Numbered from the stretch's first letter, positions 53,531-63,057 are shown. The stretch is DNA of 64,000 nt from Longimicrobium terrae (GCF_014202995.1 NZ_JACHIA010000001.1:434001-498000); one strand, 5' to 3'. Numbers and translations: made by a program. The notes: generated from the letters alone by a model not told the origin.

Positions 53531-53652
53531 CCCGGCGCCGCTCCGCAGTCTGGCGGGGCAGATGCGGCCGTCCGGGCCCGCCGCGCCGCGCAGATCCACG
53601 CGCGCCCACGGACATCCTCCCGTCCGGATCGACGCGACACGCCGCACATCCC

Positions 53653-54142
53653 ATGAAAAAGACGAAGCAGCACCTGGAAGGCCGAGGTCGGCGCTTTCGT
53701 TCAGCAATACGCCCGCAAGGCGTATCCGAACTTCGACCCCAACGACCGGCGCTACAGCCGCGAGGTGGAGGGAAAGGTGCGGCGCATGCGGCCCGAGCAG
53801 CTGGATGAACTCCTCCACGGCTCCCGGGACGAGGACCTGAACAAGGATCCCGCGATCCTCGAGCTGCTGGACGGCCTGCGGCAGGCGCTTGGCGCGGCCG
53901 CGTTCATGGTCGTGGATCACTGGGACGCAGACCTGCGCGCCGTGGGCGTGGCCCATCCGCGCAACCAGCACGTGCTTGCCTGTCTCGCACTCGGCGGGAA
54001 GCCGGGATCGTACGACGTTCATCTCGAACTCCCCGCCCCGGACCGGAGCGAGCTGCCCTACACGGCGGTCGGCAATCACACAGAAGTGCCGTTCGCCGAG
54101 GTGGTCCGGATCGTCCGCGGGCACCTGCGCAGCGCCGATTGA
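53653..54142 (+). pseudogene. Frameshifted gene, conserved hypothetical
   Basis: The ATG at 53653 starts MKKTKQHLE and then loses frame at CTGGAAGGCC (about 53672-53681). Dropping one G restores an unbroken reading: LEAEVGAFVQQYARKAYPNF, then DPNDRRYSREVEGKVRRMRP and the rest to 54142 (about 162 aa). The intact part from the GTG at 53765 (125 aa) could still be made. The C-terminal part has VHLELPAPDRSELPYTAVGN. No function known. A sequencing error is the alternative. Confidence 0.7.
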
Positions 54143-54233
54143 CAGCTCCCGCATGGCCTGCTGAGTTCCGCCCGCCTGTCGCCCGCAACCGGTCCGGAGC
54201 GCCACGTTCCAGCGACTCTCACGCGTGATCTCC

Positions 54234-54686
54234 ATGAAAACAGTTTGCGCCATCGCCAGCGCGCTTGTAATCGCTGGCTGCTTTCGTTCGCCGATGCCAT
54301 ATGAGGGACCTGCACCGGAGGGCCTGGACCTCAGCCCGTTCATCGGCTGCCATGAGGCGCGTTTCTACAAACGGGTAGACGGGCGGCCGGACAACAGGTG
54401 GAGCCTCCAGCTGGATTCCGCGGTGTCGCGGAGCACGCGGCCGGGATCACGGCACGGGCCAGGTGTGCGTCATGCGACGACATCGAATCAGCGCCACGAT
54501 GTGGCGCAGTGGTGGGGAATCCCGGGGGGCGTCCAGATCCACGTCGGGGACTCCCTGCACGGCTACTACGTGGAGTTCTTTCCCAGGGCCGACAGCCTTG
54601 TGGGACGTGCGTACTACTACTCGGATACGCGTGGCGGGTTTGGCACCGAGCGGGTGTCCGCGCACCGCACATCGTGCTCGCCGTAG
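54234..54686 (+). CDS. Lipoprotein, unknown
   Basis: 150 aa. MKTVCAIASALVIAGC gives a lipobox IAGC. Mature part: PFIGCHEARFYKRVDG, WWGIPGGVQIHVGDSLHGYY, VEFFPRADSLVGRAYYYS and FGTERVSAHRTSC. Two or three Cys may be disulfide-bonded. No family recognised. The GTG nine bases earlier is less likely as a start. Confidence 0.65.
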   Translation: MKTVCAIASALVIAGCFRSPMPYEGPAPEGLDLSPFIGCHEARFYKRVDGRPDNRWSLQLDSAVSRSTRPGSRHGPGVRHATTSNQRHDVAQWWGIPGGVQIHVGDSLHGYYVEFFPRADSLVGRAYYYSDTRGGFGTERVSAHRTSCSP

Positions 54687-54995
54687 CCGTTCTCGAGTGA
54701 CCGCCACCCGCGAAGCAGCGCAACGAGGGATCTCCATTGCGGGTCGAGACATCAACTCGGCCGCCACGGGAGTTCCCTCATCACCATTCACCCGCGGAAT
54801 GAGCCGCACCTGCGCCGCGCTGATTGACGGAGCCGCGCAGACGGCGTGCGGGCGAGCGTCCATCAGCGTGGTCGCGGGCGCGCGCGCGTGAGCCTGCCCG
54901 CGGCGCCGGGACACGATCTCTCTTGCAGCGGGGCTGGATTCTCCTCACCTTGGCGGCCTGCCGGTCGCCACCACCTCCTTTTCAAAGAGCAAATC
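54687..54995. other. Intergenic stretch with nothing recognised
   Basis: 309 bases. No frame with coding character, no dyad and no repeat stands out. Confidence 0.45.
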
Positions 54996-55508
54996 ATGCG
55001 GATCGTACGGTTGCTGATGGGAAGCCTTCTCCTCGCGGCCTGCGCAAGCGGCGGACAGGCCGGGTCCAGCACGCAGCCTGCTTCGAGTGCAGGCGCGGGT
55101 TCGCAGGCGCGCGTCGCGGAGCAGGTGCACAGCCTGGAGGCGGACCCGCTGCAGGCGAACGCCGCACAGCTGCGGCAGCGCCTGTTTCAGTACTTCGTGG
55201 ATTCGCCGGACATCACCATCCAGGTGTGCAGTGGAGCGCTTGACCCCCTCGCGCGCTCCCGCCAGAACTACTCAACGGAAATCTTTACCCAGCAGCTTCT
55301 TTCCAGCGGCGCCTTTCTGATCGAGAACCCGGGCATGTCACGCGATCAGGGGGCGGTGCACGCGGCCGGCGTAGCAGGCGCGCTCAAGGCGTACGAATCC
55401 ATCCTGCGGGCGCATCCGGATGCCCGCCAGCCGCTTCTGGATGAGCTGGTTCAGCTTCGCGAGCGGGGGGACATGGTGGCGCACGTCCGCTCCCGCATGC
55501 GCTGCTGA
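54996..55508 (+). CDS. Lipoprotein, unknown
   Basis: 170 aa. MRIVRLLMGSLLLAAC is a lipoprotein signal (lipobox LAAC). After a Gly/Ser/Ala linker (about residues 18-40) the mature domain is all helical: ANAAQLRQRLFQYFVDSPDI then QVCSGALDPLARSRQNYSTE and AALKAYESIL-type helices. No family recognised. A terminator hairpin follows at 55589. Confidence 0.65.
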   Translation: MRIVRLLMGSLLLAACASGGQAGSSTQPASSAGAGSQARVAEQVHSLEADPLQANAAQLRQRLFQYFVDSPDITIQVCSGALDPLARSRQNYSTEIFTQQLLSSGAFLIENPGMSRDQGAVHAAGVAGALKAYESILRAHPDARQPLLDELVQLRERGDMVAHVRSRMRC

Positions 55509-55588
55509 ACCCGTTCGGGACGCGGCGGATCGGGGATGGTTTGCGGAGCAGAGGGCGCTCTGCCTGGCAGAATCCCCGGAATCGGAAG

Positions 55589-55615
55589 GAGGGCGGCCCG
55601 CACGGGGCCGCCCTC
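55589..55615 (+). terminator. Terminator hairpin
   Basis: 11-bp stem (55589-55599 with 55605-55615), 5-base loop, followed by TTCGTT. It lies about 80 bases after the lipoprotein stop. Confidence 0.75.
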
Positions 55616-55755
55616 TTCGTTCAGAACGCTCCCGGGTTGATGGGCGTCCGCAATCAACCTGGGAGTCCGTGTCGAAAGCGGCGTACCTCGTTCGACGTGG
55701 TAGTAGGGCCGCGAACGAAGCGGCGATCCGCACGACTCGAATTCGGGAGAGAACC

Positions 55756-56160
55756 ATGCGTTTCATGATCATCGGCCGGGCGACCCGGGAATCGGAAGCG
55801 GGCATCATGCCGCCGCCGGAAGCGTTCGCCGCGATGCAGGAATACAATGAGGCGCTCGTTGGGTCGGGCATTCTGCTCGCGGCCGAGGGGCTTTCCCCGA
55901 GTTCCAGGGGCGCGCGCGTACAGTTCAGCGGCGACGAGCGCACTGTCATCGACGGCCCGTTCGCCGAATCCAAGGAGCTCATCGCGGGCTTCACCATCAT
56001 CCAGGTGAACTCGCTGCAGGAGGCGATCGACTGGGTGAAGCGCGCGCCCAACCTTGCCCCCGACGGCGAAACGGTGGTGGAAATCCGCAAGCTGATGGAC
56101 ATGGAGGACTTCGGCGACGAGTTCACGCCCAACGAGGAAATCGCCAAGGTGAAGTTCTAG
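55756..56160 (+). CDS. YCII/DGPF-domain protein
   Basis: 134 aa with GGGAGA site. MRFMIIGRATRESEAGIMPP then the signature VIDGPFAESKELIAGFTIIQ (DGPF motif, about residues 66-69) and a final EIRKLMDMEDFGDEF. Members of this YciI-like group are small alpha-beta proteins, often beside ECF sigma factors; none is seen here. Catalytic role unproven. Confidence 0.88.
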   Translation: MRFMIIGRATRESEAGIMPPPEAFAAMQEYNEALVGSGILLAAEGLSPSSRGARVQFSGDERTVIDGPFAESKELIAGFTIIQVNSLQEAIDWVKRAPNLAPDGETVVEIRKLMDMEDFGDEFTPNEEIAKVKF

Positions 56161-56379
56161 GACTCCGGCCCGCGCCTCGGAGATCGTCACCACGCAGGCG
56201 ATGCCGCCCGGCATCATCCGGATTCCTGCGTGGTTGCCTGATCCCCGAAGTCCGCACAGGTTCATCGCCGCGACGGCGTCCGGAACGCAGGACCGCCGCG
56301 ATCCAGCGGCCCGGCGGGACGGGTCCCGCGCGAGCGGGCGTCGGGCAATCCACGGAACAGTCACACACGGACGGGCACC

Positions 56380-56895
56380 ATGCCTCGATACGTTGCTCTA
56401 CTTCGCGGGGTCAGCCCCTCCAACTGCAAGATGCCGCAGTTGAAGGCATGCCTCGCGGCGGCGGGGTTTGCGGATGTGCGTACGGTGCTGTCCAGCGGCA
56501 ATGCCGTCTTCAACGCCGATGATTCGGAGTGGGGCGCGCTGGAGCAGCGGTGCGAGCAGGTGATCCTGGCGTCGTTTGGACATGCCTTTCCCACGATCAT
56601 CAGGCCGGCGGAGTATCTTCAGGATCTGATCGCGAGCGACCCGTTCGGCGGATTCGCGCTGCCGACGGCGGCCAAGCGCGTCGTCACGTTTCTGCGGCGT
56701 GCGGACAACCCGGCCGTGGAGCTGCCGATTGCGCGAGACGGAGTTCAGATCCTCAAGATGGCGGGCACCGAGGTGTTCACGGCGTATGAACCCGGCCCCA
56801 AGGGGCCCGTCTTCATGACGATGCTGGAGCGCGCGTTCGGAAAAGACATCACGACCCGGACACTCGAGACCGTCAGGAAATGCGCGATGGCGTAG
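56380..56895 (+). CDS. DUF1697 protein
   Basis: 171 aa. Starts MPRYVALLRGVSPSNCKMPQ, with VRTVLSSGNAVFNADDSEW and a C-terminal VFMTMLERAFGKDITTRTLE then TVRKCAMA, the standard DUF1697 layout and length. The function of this widespread family is unknown; the first strand ALLRGV and the end are its most conserved parts. It starts about 220 bases after the YCII gene. Confidence 0.92.
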   Translation: MPRYVALLRGVSPSNCKMPQLKACLAAAGFADVRTVLSSGNAVFNADDSEWGALEQRCEQVILASFGHAFPTIIRPAEYLQDLIASDPFGGFALPTAAKRVVTFLRRADNPAVELPIARDGVQILKMAGTEVFTAYEPGPKGPVFMTMLERAFGKDITTRTLETVRKCAMA

Positions 56896-56997
56896 CGTCC
56901 GCGGACGCTGGCATCGCCCGATATTTTCTCACACTGAGGATGGCGGGAGCTCCCCGCGGGCCCGCCGCTCACCCCGAACATCACAACCAGGATCACC

Positions 56998-57210
56998 ATG
57001 CCGGCAGACGAGAAGCCCAAGGGACCCGCGTCGTACTTTCCCTCGATCGAAAAGAAGTACGGACAGCCCATCGAGCACTGGCTGGAGCTTGCGCGCAGCC
57101 GCGAGGACCTGAAGCACATGGAACGGGTGAACTGGCTCAAGACGGAGCACGGCCTTGGCCACGGCCACGCCAACGCGATCGTCGCCCACGTCCTGGCCGC
57201 GCGGAAGTAG
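56998..57210 (+). CDS. DUF4287 protein
   Basis: 70 aa. GPASYFPSIEKKYGQPIEHW then RVNWLKTEHGLGHGHANAIV is the complete DUF4287 domain, a small helical module often fused to other domains and here alone. Function unknown. Confidence 0.92.
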   Translation: MPADEKPKGPASYFPSIEKKYGQPIEHWLELARSREDLKHMERVNWLKTEHGLGHGHANAIVAHVLAARK

Positions 57211-57458
57211 GACGACGGACCGGCACGCTGCGCGACCATCCGCGTTGCGTGCCGCCCGAGGTTCGCGGAGATCGCGTGCACCGGATGCCGGCCGCGGCAG
57301 GCGCAGGGTGCGGAAGCACCGCCCGTCGCCGGTGCCGACTGGCGGCGGGTGCTGGAGCGGGCGATCATGGAGGGCGGAGCATCCTGGGGGCTCCGGTCCG
57401 CGAGCACGGCGCTTTCGCTCCGGCAGCGATCAATCCGCGAGAGAAGAAGGGTTCCGGG

Positions 57459-58046
57459 ATGGGATACGAGAGCGCGGAAGCGTGGTCGCAGTGGTGCTTC
57501 GTGGGATTTTCGTCCGTGCCGGCGGCGGAGATGGACGATTTTGCGCAGCCGCAGATCCAGTCGCTGCTTGAGTTGGTGGGAGCGCAGAAGGTGGTGGGGA
57601 GCGTGTCGCCGCTGGACCCCCGGCACCTGATCAACCACAAGGGCGTGACGGCGTGGCATGCCCTGTTCACGCTGGCGCTGATCAAGGACCGCGAGGGGCT
57701 TGCCGCCGTCTCCGAAGGCAGCGCGATGCTGATGGTACCCGGGTCCGCCCTCCGTCCCAACTTTTCCTCCCACGTCAACTGGCCGGAGCAGTTGCTGAGC
57801 CGGTACCGACTGGACGCGCGGGGATGGTTTCCGTTCGTGGTGCCGTTCATTCTGCACGAGTCGGCGCCCGCGCCGCGGCAGCTTCAGCAGTCGCTGCGGT
57901 CGCCCGCCGGCAACCTGGAGATCTTTTCCGTGGTGGAGTTCCAGGAAGCGGCGCCGGAAGCGCTGCTGGAAGAGTTCCGGCGCTTCGCGGCGCACATCGA
58001 CCAGCAGGCGGACGCGGGCGGTGACCCCGGCGCGCAGCCAGGCTGA
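57459..58046 (+). CDS. Hypothetical protein
   Basis: 195 aa from MGYESAEAWSQWCFVGF. An alternating pattern (VTAWHALFTLALIKDREGLA, SRYRLDARGWFPFVVPFILH) suggests a soluble alpha-beta protein. No family recognised. A hairpin with a T-run follows at 58060-58104. The 248 bases before it hold no clear gene. Confidence 0.6.
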   Translation: MGYESAEAWSQWCFVGFSSVPAAEMDDFAQPQIQSLLELVGAQKVVGSVSPLDPRHLINHKGVTAWHALFTLALIKDREGLAAVSEGSAMLMVPGSALRPNFSSHVNWPEQLLSRYRLDARGWFPFVVPFILHESAPAPRQLQQSLRSPAGNLEIFSVVEFQEAAPEALLEEFRRFAAHIDQQADAGGDPGAQPG

Positions 58047-58059
58047 GCGGGAAAGCCGG

Positions 58060-58107
58060 AAAGGATGACCGACCGTAGGTGAGCAGGACTCCGGTTCATC
58101 CTTTTCG
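58060..58107 (+). terminator. Terminator hairpin
   Basis: Arms 58060-58071 and 58092-58104 around a 20-base loop, followed by TCGCTTTTG. It ends the gene at 57459. Confidence 0.6.
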
Positions 58108-58127
58108 CTTTTGCCCCAGGAGGCCCG

Positions 58128-58598
58128 ATGGCTTTCCGAGTCGCCTACGCCGCATTGCTCGCCCTGGCCGCGGGTTCCGCGTGTGACAGGCCTCCCGCCA
58201 CCCATCCGTGGGAGCCCTGGGAAAAGCATGTGATCACCACGACCGAACTCCTGGGCGACACGTCCAACCTGAGTACCCGCGCCAAGCATCACGATGCGGT
58301 GGACTTTGCGTGGGAGGAGACGGCGTTCATCGAGTGGACGACCGCCAAGCAGGGGACGGCGTACGTGATTCCGGACGTGGTCGTTCGCTTCCCGCCACAC
58401 TCGGCAAACGTGACCTATCGCGTCGAACACCTGCGCGTCTGGAAGCCCGAGAGCAGGTTCACCACGACCCGGATGACGGCCAGCCTCCAGATATCACGGA
58501 CGGGGAGGTGGGGCGAGCATGGCGCCTCGGTGACCCTGCACCCCGACGGCCGGGCTGTGGTGGGGATGTACCGTCACTGGCGCTGGGGCGGCTGGTAG
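58128..58598 (+). CDS. Lipoprotein, unknown
   Basis: 156 aa. MAFRVAYAALLALAAGSAC has a lipoprotein signal with Cys19. The mature part reads HVITTTELLGDTSNLSTRAK, then FIEWTTAKQGTAYVIPDVVV and TTTRMTASLQISRTGRWGEH, and ends GMYRHWRWGGW. No family recognised. Confidence 0.65.
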   Translation: MAFRVAYAALLALAAGSACDRPPATHPWEPWEKHVITTTELLGDTSNLSTRAKHHDAVDFAWEETAFIEWTTAKQGTAYVIPDVVVRFPPHSANVTYRVEHLRVWKPESRFTTTRMTASLQISRTGRWGEHGASVTLHPDGRAVVGMYRHWRWGGW

Positions 58599-58627
58599 CC
58601 TGTCCCGCAACTCCATGGAACCCGCGC

Positions 58628-59137
58628 ATGAACAAGCCCCCGCCGCACTCCTCGCCATCCAGCCTCACCCTGCGGGAGATGGTGGACGACGACCTCGACG
58701 CGTTCTTTGCGCAGCAGCTGGATCCGGACGCGAACTGGATGGCCGCCTTTACCAACCGGGATCCATCCGACCGCGAAGCGTTCATCGCGCACTGGGACCG
58801 GATCAGGCTCAACCCGACCGTCATCCTCCGGACAATCGTCGCGGGTGAGGAGGTCGCGGGCTACGTTTCCAGCTACGAGGACGAGGGACAGCCGGAGATC
58901 ACGTACTGGCTGGGCAGGGCGTACTGGGGCCGGGGGATCGCCACGCGCGCGCTGGCGGCCTTCCTGGAAACCGCCAGCACCAAGCGCCCGATCCGCGCAC
59001 GCGTGGCACAGGACAACCTCGGTTCGCTGCGCGTGCTGCAGAAGTGCGGATTCATCATCACGGGTGAAGATGCCGGGTTCGCCAAAGCACGCGGCCGCGA
59101 AACGAGCGAGTACATCCTCATGCTGCACCCGATGTAG
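58628..59137 (+). CDS. GNAT acetyltransferase
   Basis: 169 aa. Acetyl-CoA site: ITYWLGRAYWGRGIATRALA (motif A, Q/RxxGxG/A as Arg-Gly-x-Gly-Ile-Ala), then ARVAQDNLGSLRVLQKCGF with the NxxSxxxxxKxGF ending. The N-terminal SLTLREMVDDDLDAFFAQQL is the usual RimJ/RimL-type start. Substrate unknown. Confidence 0.92.
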   Translation: MNKPPPHSSPSSLTLREMVDDDLDAFFAQQLDPDANWMAAFTNRDPSDREAFIAHWDRIRLNPTVILRTIVAGEEVAGYVSSYEDEGQPEITYWLGRAYWGRGIATRALAAFLETASTKRPIRARVAQDNLGSLRVLQKCGFIITGEDAGFAKARGRETSEYILMLHPM

Positions 59138-59234
59138 CCGTCACGCCGTTCGGCGGGCGCGGCACCGGCGATGATCGCGCTCCCCGGCGACGGTCCGCGG
59201 CCGCCGCGCTTCCACACAAACTGGTCCGGTTCTC

Positions 59235-59927
59235 ATGATCCGCCGTTCCCTGCTCCGCACCTGGCTCCGCGGTGCCGCCGTCGCGGGCGGGCTCCTGCTT
59301 TGCGCCACGCCCGTGCTGGCGCAGCGCGGTGCCGTCCTCGGCGGCGTGCCGGCGCAGCCACGCGCCGATGGGCGGTACATCATCTACCTGCACGGCCGGA
59401 TCATCGAGGAGAAGGGGCCGCGCCCCACGGACGAGCGCTTCGGGATCTACGAGTACCAGCAGATTCTGGACACGCTGGCGGCGTCCGGCGCCGATGTGAT
59501 CGCGGAGCAGCGCCCGGCGGGCACGGACTTTCGCGCCTTTGGGTCTCACGTGGCGGACCAGGTGCGCCAGCTTGCAGCCGCGGGCGTGCCGGCGGAGCGG
59601 ATCGCGGTGGTGGGCTTTTCCAAGGGCGGGGCCATCGCGATCATCGCCGCGGCGCTGCTCAGGGATCCGGCCGTCACGTTCGTGTTCCTGGCCCCCTGCG
59701 GCGACTGGGTGAACGGCCGCGACGACGTGGACGTGCGCGGGCGCATTCTCTCCATCTACGAAGCGTCGGACGAGTTGGGGACGTCGTGCGAGCCGCTGTT
59801 TTCGCAGGCGCGTGCGCCGGGCGAGCACCGCGAGATCCGCATTAACACGGGCGGGGGGCACGGCGCGTTCTACCGGCCGCGCCCGGAGTGGCTGGCGCCG
59901 CTGTTTCAGTGGATCGAACGGCGGTAG
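59235..59927 (+). CDS. Secreted alpha/beta hydrolase
   Basis: 230 aa. Signal peptide MIRRSLLRTWLRGAAVAGGL ending near ATPVLAQ. GFSKGG (nucleophile Ser in VVGFSKGGAI), an Asp/Glu region in YEASDELGTSCEP and the catalytic His in TGGGHGAFYRP form the triad. YIIYLHGRIIEEKG is the oxyanion-side strand. Probably a periplasmic esterase or peptidase-like hydrolase. Confidence 0.82.
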   Translation: MIRRSLLRTWLRGAAVAGGLLLCATPVLAQRGAVLGGVPAQPRADGRYIIYLHGRIIEEKGPRPTDERFGIYEYQQILDTLAASGADVIAEQRPAGTDFRAFGSHVADQVRQLAAAGVPAERIAVVGFSKGGAIAIIAAALLRDPAVTFVFLAPCGDWVNGRDDVDVRGRILSIYEASDELGTSCEPLFSQARAPGEHREIRINTGGGHGAFYRPRPEWLAPLFQWIERR

Positions 59928-60090
59928 ACACGGCCGCCCGTCGCCGTCAGCCCGCTGTCGTGGCGCGCGACGGGCAAGGAGGACGGGCTCCCGTTCCGGA
60001 CCTCATCCGCCGGACCCCGTACATCCGGCGGCTCCGCTGCGCACCGGCCCGCGCCGCGGCCCCGCCCGTCTTCGATCCCGAGAGTGATCC

Positions 60091-60654
60091 ATGGCAAAAG
60101 TGCTGGAATGCATCACTCCAGAGCTGAAGGCCTTCATCGAGGCGCAGCCCGTGTTCTTCGTGGCCTCGGCGCCGCTTTCTGGTGAGGGCCACGTCAATCT
60201 CTCGCCCAAGGGGCTGGACTGCCTGCGCGTCCTGTCGCCCAGCCGGGTGGCGTACCTGGACCTGACCGGCAGCGGCAACGAGACCTCCGCGCATCTGCAC
60301 GAGAATGGGCGCATCACCTTCATGTTTTGCGCGTTCACCGGGGCGCCCCGCATCCTGCGCCTGTACGGAACGGGCGAGGTGGTGCTGCCGGACACGCCGG
60401 CGTGGGGAGAGTTGGCCGGTCTCTTTCCCGCCTATCCCGGGATGCGGCAGATCATCACCGCGGAGATCTCGCGGGTGCAGACCTCGTGCGGCTTCGCGGT
60501 GCCGCTGATGGAGTACACGCGGCAGCGCGATACCCTGCCCCGCTGGGCCGAGGCCAAGGGCGATGATCTGCCCGGGTACCGGCGGGAGAAGAACGCGACC
60601 AGCATCGACGGGCTTTCCGCACCCCTGGCCGCGAGTCCGTCGCCCTCCGCCTGA
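60091..60654 (+). CDS. Pyridoxamine 5'-phosphate oxidase-family protein
   Basis: 187 aa. FFVASAPLSGEGHVNLSPKG then RVAYLDLTGSGNETSAHLHE and ITFMFCAFTGAPRILRLYGT match the split-barrel flavin-binding fold of PNPOx-like proteins; the C-terminus SCGFAVPLMEY resembles the group that binds F420 or FMN. The exact cofactor is not predictable. No pathway context. Confidence 0.88.
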   Translation: MAKVLECITPELKAFIEAQPVFFVASAPLSGEGHVNLSPKGLDCLRVLSPSRVAYLDLTGSGNETSAHLHENGRITFMFCAFTGAPRILRLYGTGEVVLPDTPAWGELAGLFPAYPGMRQIITAEISRVQTSCGFAVPLMEYTRQRDTLPRWAEAKGDDLPGYRREKNATSIDGLSAPLAASPSPSA

Positions 60655-60711
60655 CGCCGTCCGCGTGGACGAGCGCCCCGAACGCAGTCTTCCCTCTTGA
60701 AAGACATCGCG

Positions 60712-61308
60712 ATGTCAAAGGTTGTCGCCATCATGTCCATGTCGCTCGACGGCTTTGTCGCTGATCGCGACGACGGCGTGGGCGAGGTGTTCGACTGGTA
60801 CTTTCACTCCGGGGATGTTGAGTTCGGCACCGGGGGATCGGACCCCATGACGTTCAAGGTGTCCGCGCCGAGCGCCGTGCACCTGCGCGCGCTGTGGTCC
60901 GAGCTTGGCGCCGTGCTCACCGGCAGGCGCACGTTCGAGGTCGCGCAAGGCTGGGGCGGGCATCACGCGTGGGGGCCGGCGTTCGTGGTGACCCACCAGG
61001 TGCCCGATGGCTGGCCGCGCCCCGGATCGACCGTGCACTTCGTGACGGACGGCATCGAGAGCGCCGTCCAGCAGGCCAGGGCCGCCGCCGCCGGAAAGTC
61101 CGTCGGCGTGCACGGCGCCGACACCATCCAGCAGCTTCTGAACGCCGGCCTGCTGGACGAGCTTCACATCGACGTCGCGGCGGTCCTGCTGGGCTCCGGC
61201 ATCCGGCTGTTTGACCAGCTGGCCGGCACGCCCGCCATCCTCGGCAACCCCACCGTGATCGCGGGCGACGGCGTAACGCACCTGCGCTACCCGGTCCTCA
61301 AGGCGTAG
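60712..61308 (+). CDS. RibD-C/dihydrofolate-reductase-like protein
   Basis: 198 aa from the ATG at 60712. VVAIMSMSLDGFVADRDDGV (start of the RibD C-terminal fold), GAVLTGRRTFEVAQGWGG, VHGADTIQQLLNAGLLDELH and AAVLLGSGIRLFDQL are the usual blocks. Such stand-alone proteins reduce unknown substrates with NADPH. No riboflavin genes nearby. Confidence 0.9.
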   Translation: MSKVVAIMSMSLDGFVADRDDGVGEVFDWYFHSGDVEFGTGGSDPMTFKVSAPSAVHLRALWSELGAVLTGRRTFEVAQGWGGHHAWGPAFVVTHQVPDGWPRPGSTVHFVTDGIESAVQQARAAAAGKSVGVHGADTIQQLLNAGLLDELHIDVAAVLLGSGIRLFDQLAGTPAILGNPTVIAGDGVTHLRYPVLKA

Positions 61309-61375
61309 TCCGGCGCTTCACCTGCCCGCGGTGCGGCTGAATCCAGGTGCCCGCATCACCCGAATCGATGATCGC

Positions 61376-61867
61376 GTGACCGAAACGTACTCGCTGGACC
61401 AGTGGATCTGGACCGAGGCGGACTTTGAGCGGATGGGCTGGCACGATGCCACCATCCGCGCGATGGGATTTCCGGGGGACGAGTGGACGTTCGCGCTCGA
61501 CATCGACTACATCCTGCAATGGATCAATCCCGCGCCCGGCGAAACGCACTTCAGCTTCTGGGTCGCGCCCGCGACGCTGGTGTTCGAGAACGTCTCTGAT
61601 CTGCGGATCGACGTGGAGCCGCAGGGTGAGATCTCCATTCAGGACCTGCGGCGCGATGATGAACAGCCGACCCTCGCGGGGTTCCAGGGGCCGCCGCTGC
61701 ACTGGCGCTGGACGCTGGACTGCAACGAGGGCGAGATCACGCTGCGCGCCACCGGGTTTCGCCAGATCTTTCGCGGCGCTCCGGTGCGGTGCGGCGGGCA
61801 GACCCTGTCCGGCGAGCAGCGCGGCGGCATCTCGTTCAGCGAGGTGCCCGCGGCTCCCGCTTCCTGA
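61376..61867 (+). CDS. Hypothetical protein
   Basis: 163 aa from a GTG at 61376 (another GTG at 61331 would add 15 residues). Reads TYSLDQWIWTEADFERMGWH then DATIRAMGFPGDEWTFALDI, with FSFWVAPATLVFENVSDLRI and LHWRWTLDCNEGEITLRATG. The WTEADFxxMGWHD motif and beta-rich body recall cytosolic proteins seen next to toxin-immunity genes, but I assign no family. Confidence 0.6.
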   Translation: MTETYSLDQWIWTEADFERMGWHDATIRAMGFPGDEWTFALDIDYILQWINPAPGETHFSFWVAPATLVFENVSDLRIDVEPQGEISIQDLRRDDEQPTLAGFQGPPLHWRWTLDCNEGEITLRATGFRQIFRGAPVRCGGQTLSGEQRGGISFSEVPAAPAS

Positions 61868-61959
61868 ACCGGTCAGCGCATCCCGCCAGCGCCGCGCCCG
61901 CCGCCGTCGCGTCCAGCGGCCGACGGCTTACACACTTCGCCCGCACGGGTCCGAGACTG

Positions 61960-62334
61960 ATGGAGGTTGTGATCTGGAGAGACAGCGTCGCGATGGGCGA
62001 CGACATCGAGGCGCCGCACGAATGGGTGGTGCCCGTCGCGGCGGACGCCGCGATTGGCGCGGTCGTGGAGGAGATGCTGCGCGTGGGCTACCTGGCGAGT
62101 ATCGCGGGCGGCCGCGCGACGTGGATCGTGGAAGGCGCGCAGCCGCTGGCGGTGGTGGCGCAGCAGTGGGCGGCGCCCCGGTGGCTCGCCGACCCCGAGC
62201 TACCTGTGTCGACGGTGCGGCGCCCGGACGGCCGTCCGGATCTCCAGATCCGCTACTGGTGCCAAGCCGATCCAGACCGCGTCTTTGACAGTCTGCGCAC
62301 CGGCGCGCCGCTGCCGGACCGCTACGGCGGGTGA
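61960..62334 (+). CDS. Hypothetical protein
   Basis: 124 aa. MEVVIWRDSVAMGDDIEAPH then EWVVPVAADAAIGAVVEEML and PLAVVAQQWAAPRWLADPEL, ending IRYWCQADPDRVFDSL. A small alpha-beta protein of unknown family. The sequence gives no further clue. Confidence 0.58.
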   Translation: MEVVIWRDSVAMGDDIEAPHEWVVPVAADAAIGAVVEEMLRVGYLASIAGGRATWIVEGAQPLAVVAQQWAAPRWLADPELPVSTVRRPDGRPDLQIRYWCQADPDRVFDSLRTGAPLPDRYGG

Positions 62335-62580
62335 TGGCGGCAGTCGTTGCGCTGAGGCCTGCGGGAGAGCCGGATGCTGGAGTACGCGATCGCCCTCGAA
62401 CGCCCTGAACCGGTCCGAAAACGTCACCAGTTGTACGTTCCAACTAATTAGAACAGGAAGGCTGGAGGCGAAGCTCGAGGGTAAGCACAGCGGATGAGAA
62501 ATTCTGTCGGTCAGGCCGTCTACAGGGGATAGTTTGCTGCCGGATCCCTCCCGAGCTACCCTTGATACGGAAAAAGACCC

Positions 62581-63057
62581 ATGGAATTCGTCACAATTTC
62601 TGGAGTTGTAAGCCATTGCCGAGTTATCTCGCACACTTCCGGCAACATCCATGGCCGGCACGGAGGAAGGGTTCAAACAACTCACAACACGATGTTTCGC
62701 ATCGCCGGGAAGCCTGTCGTGATGAGTGGTACCATCAGCGTCGACGACGGAGATGATGTCACGGCGGCTGGCCGACCCGGCAGAGAAGGCTTGACGGTTT
62801 TCGCTCTACGTGACAACGCTTCTGGATTTACAACTACGATCCAGGCCGACAGCCTGTACGCGATCGTCGGATTACTGATCCTGTGCGTGGGACTGGTCTG
62901 CGGTTCTGTAGTCATAGGGGAATCTTCAGGTTTCTCGCTGGGGGGAGTCATATCTCTACTGCTGCCCTGGGTCGCAGGAGGCTTGCTCATCAGGAAGTTC
63001 ATCCACGAACGCAACCGAATCCACGCTGCACTTGCGACACTCGACCAAGCGCAGTGA
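62581..63057 (+). CDS. Membrane protein, unknown
   Basis: 158 aa. A soluble N-terminal part (about residues 1-90) with FVTISGVVSHCRVISHTSGN and a beta-rich body, then two TM helices (about 94-113 and 118-135) and a basic C-terminus. Similar lay-outs occur in bacterial proteins of unknown function that bind nothing recognised. The gene is AT-richer than the neighbours. Confidence 0.62.
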   Translation: MEFVTISGVVSHCRVISHTSGNIHGRHGGRVQTTHNTMFRIAGKPVVMSGTISVDDGDDVTAAGRPGREGLTVFALRDNASGFTTTIQADSLYAIVGLLILCVGLVCGSVVIGESSGFSLGGVISLLLPWVAGGLLIRKFIHERNRIHAALATLDQAQ

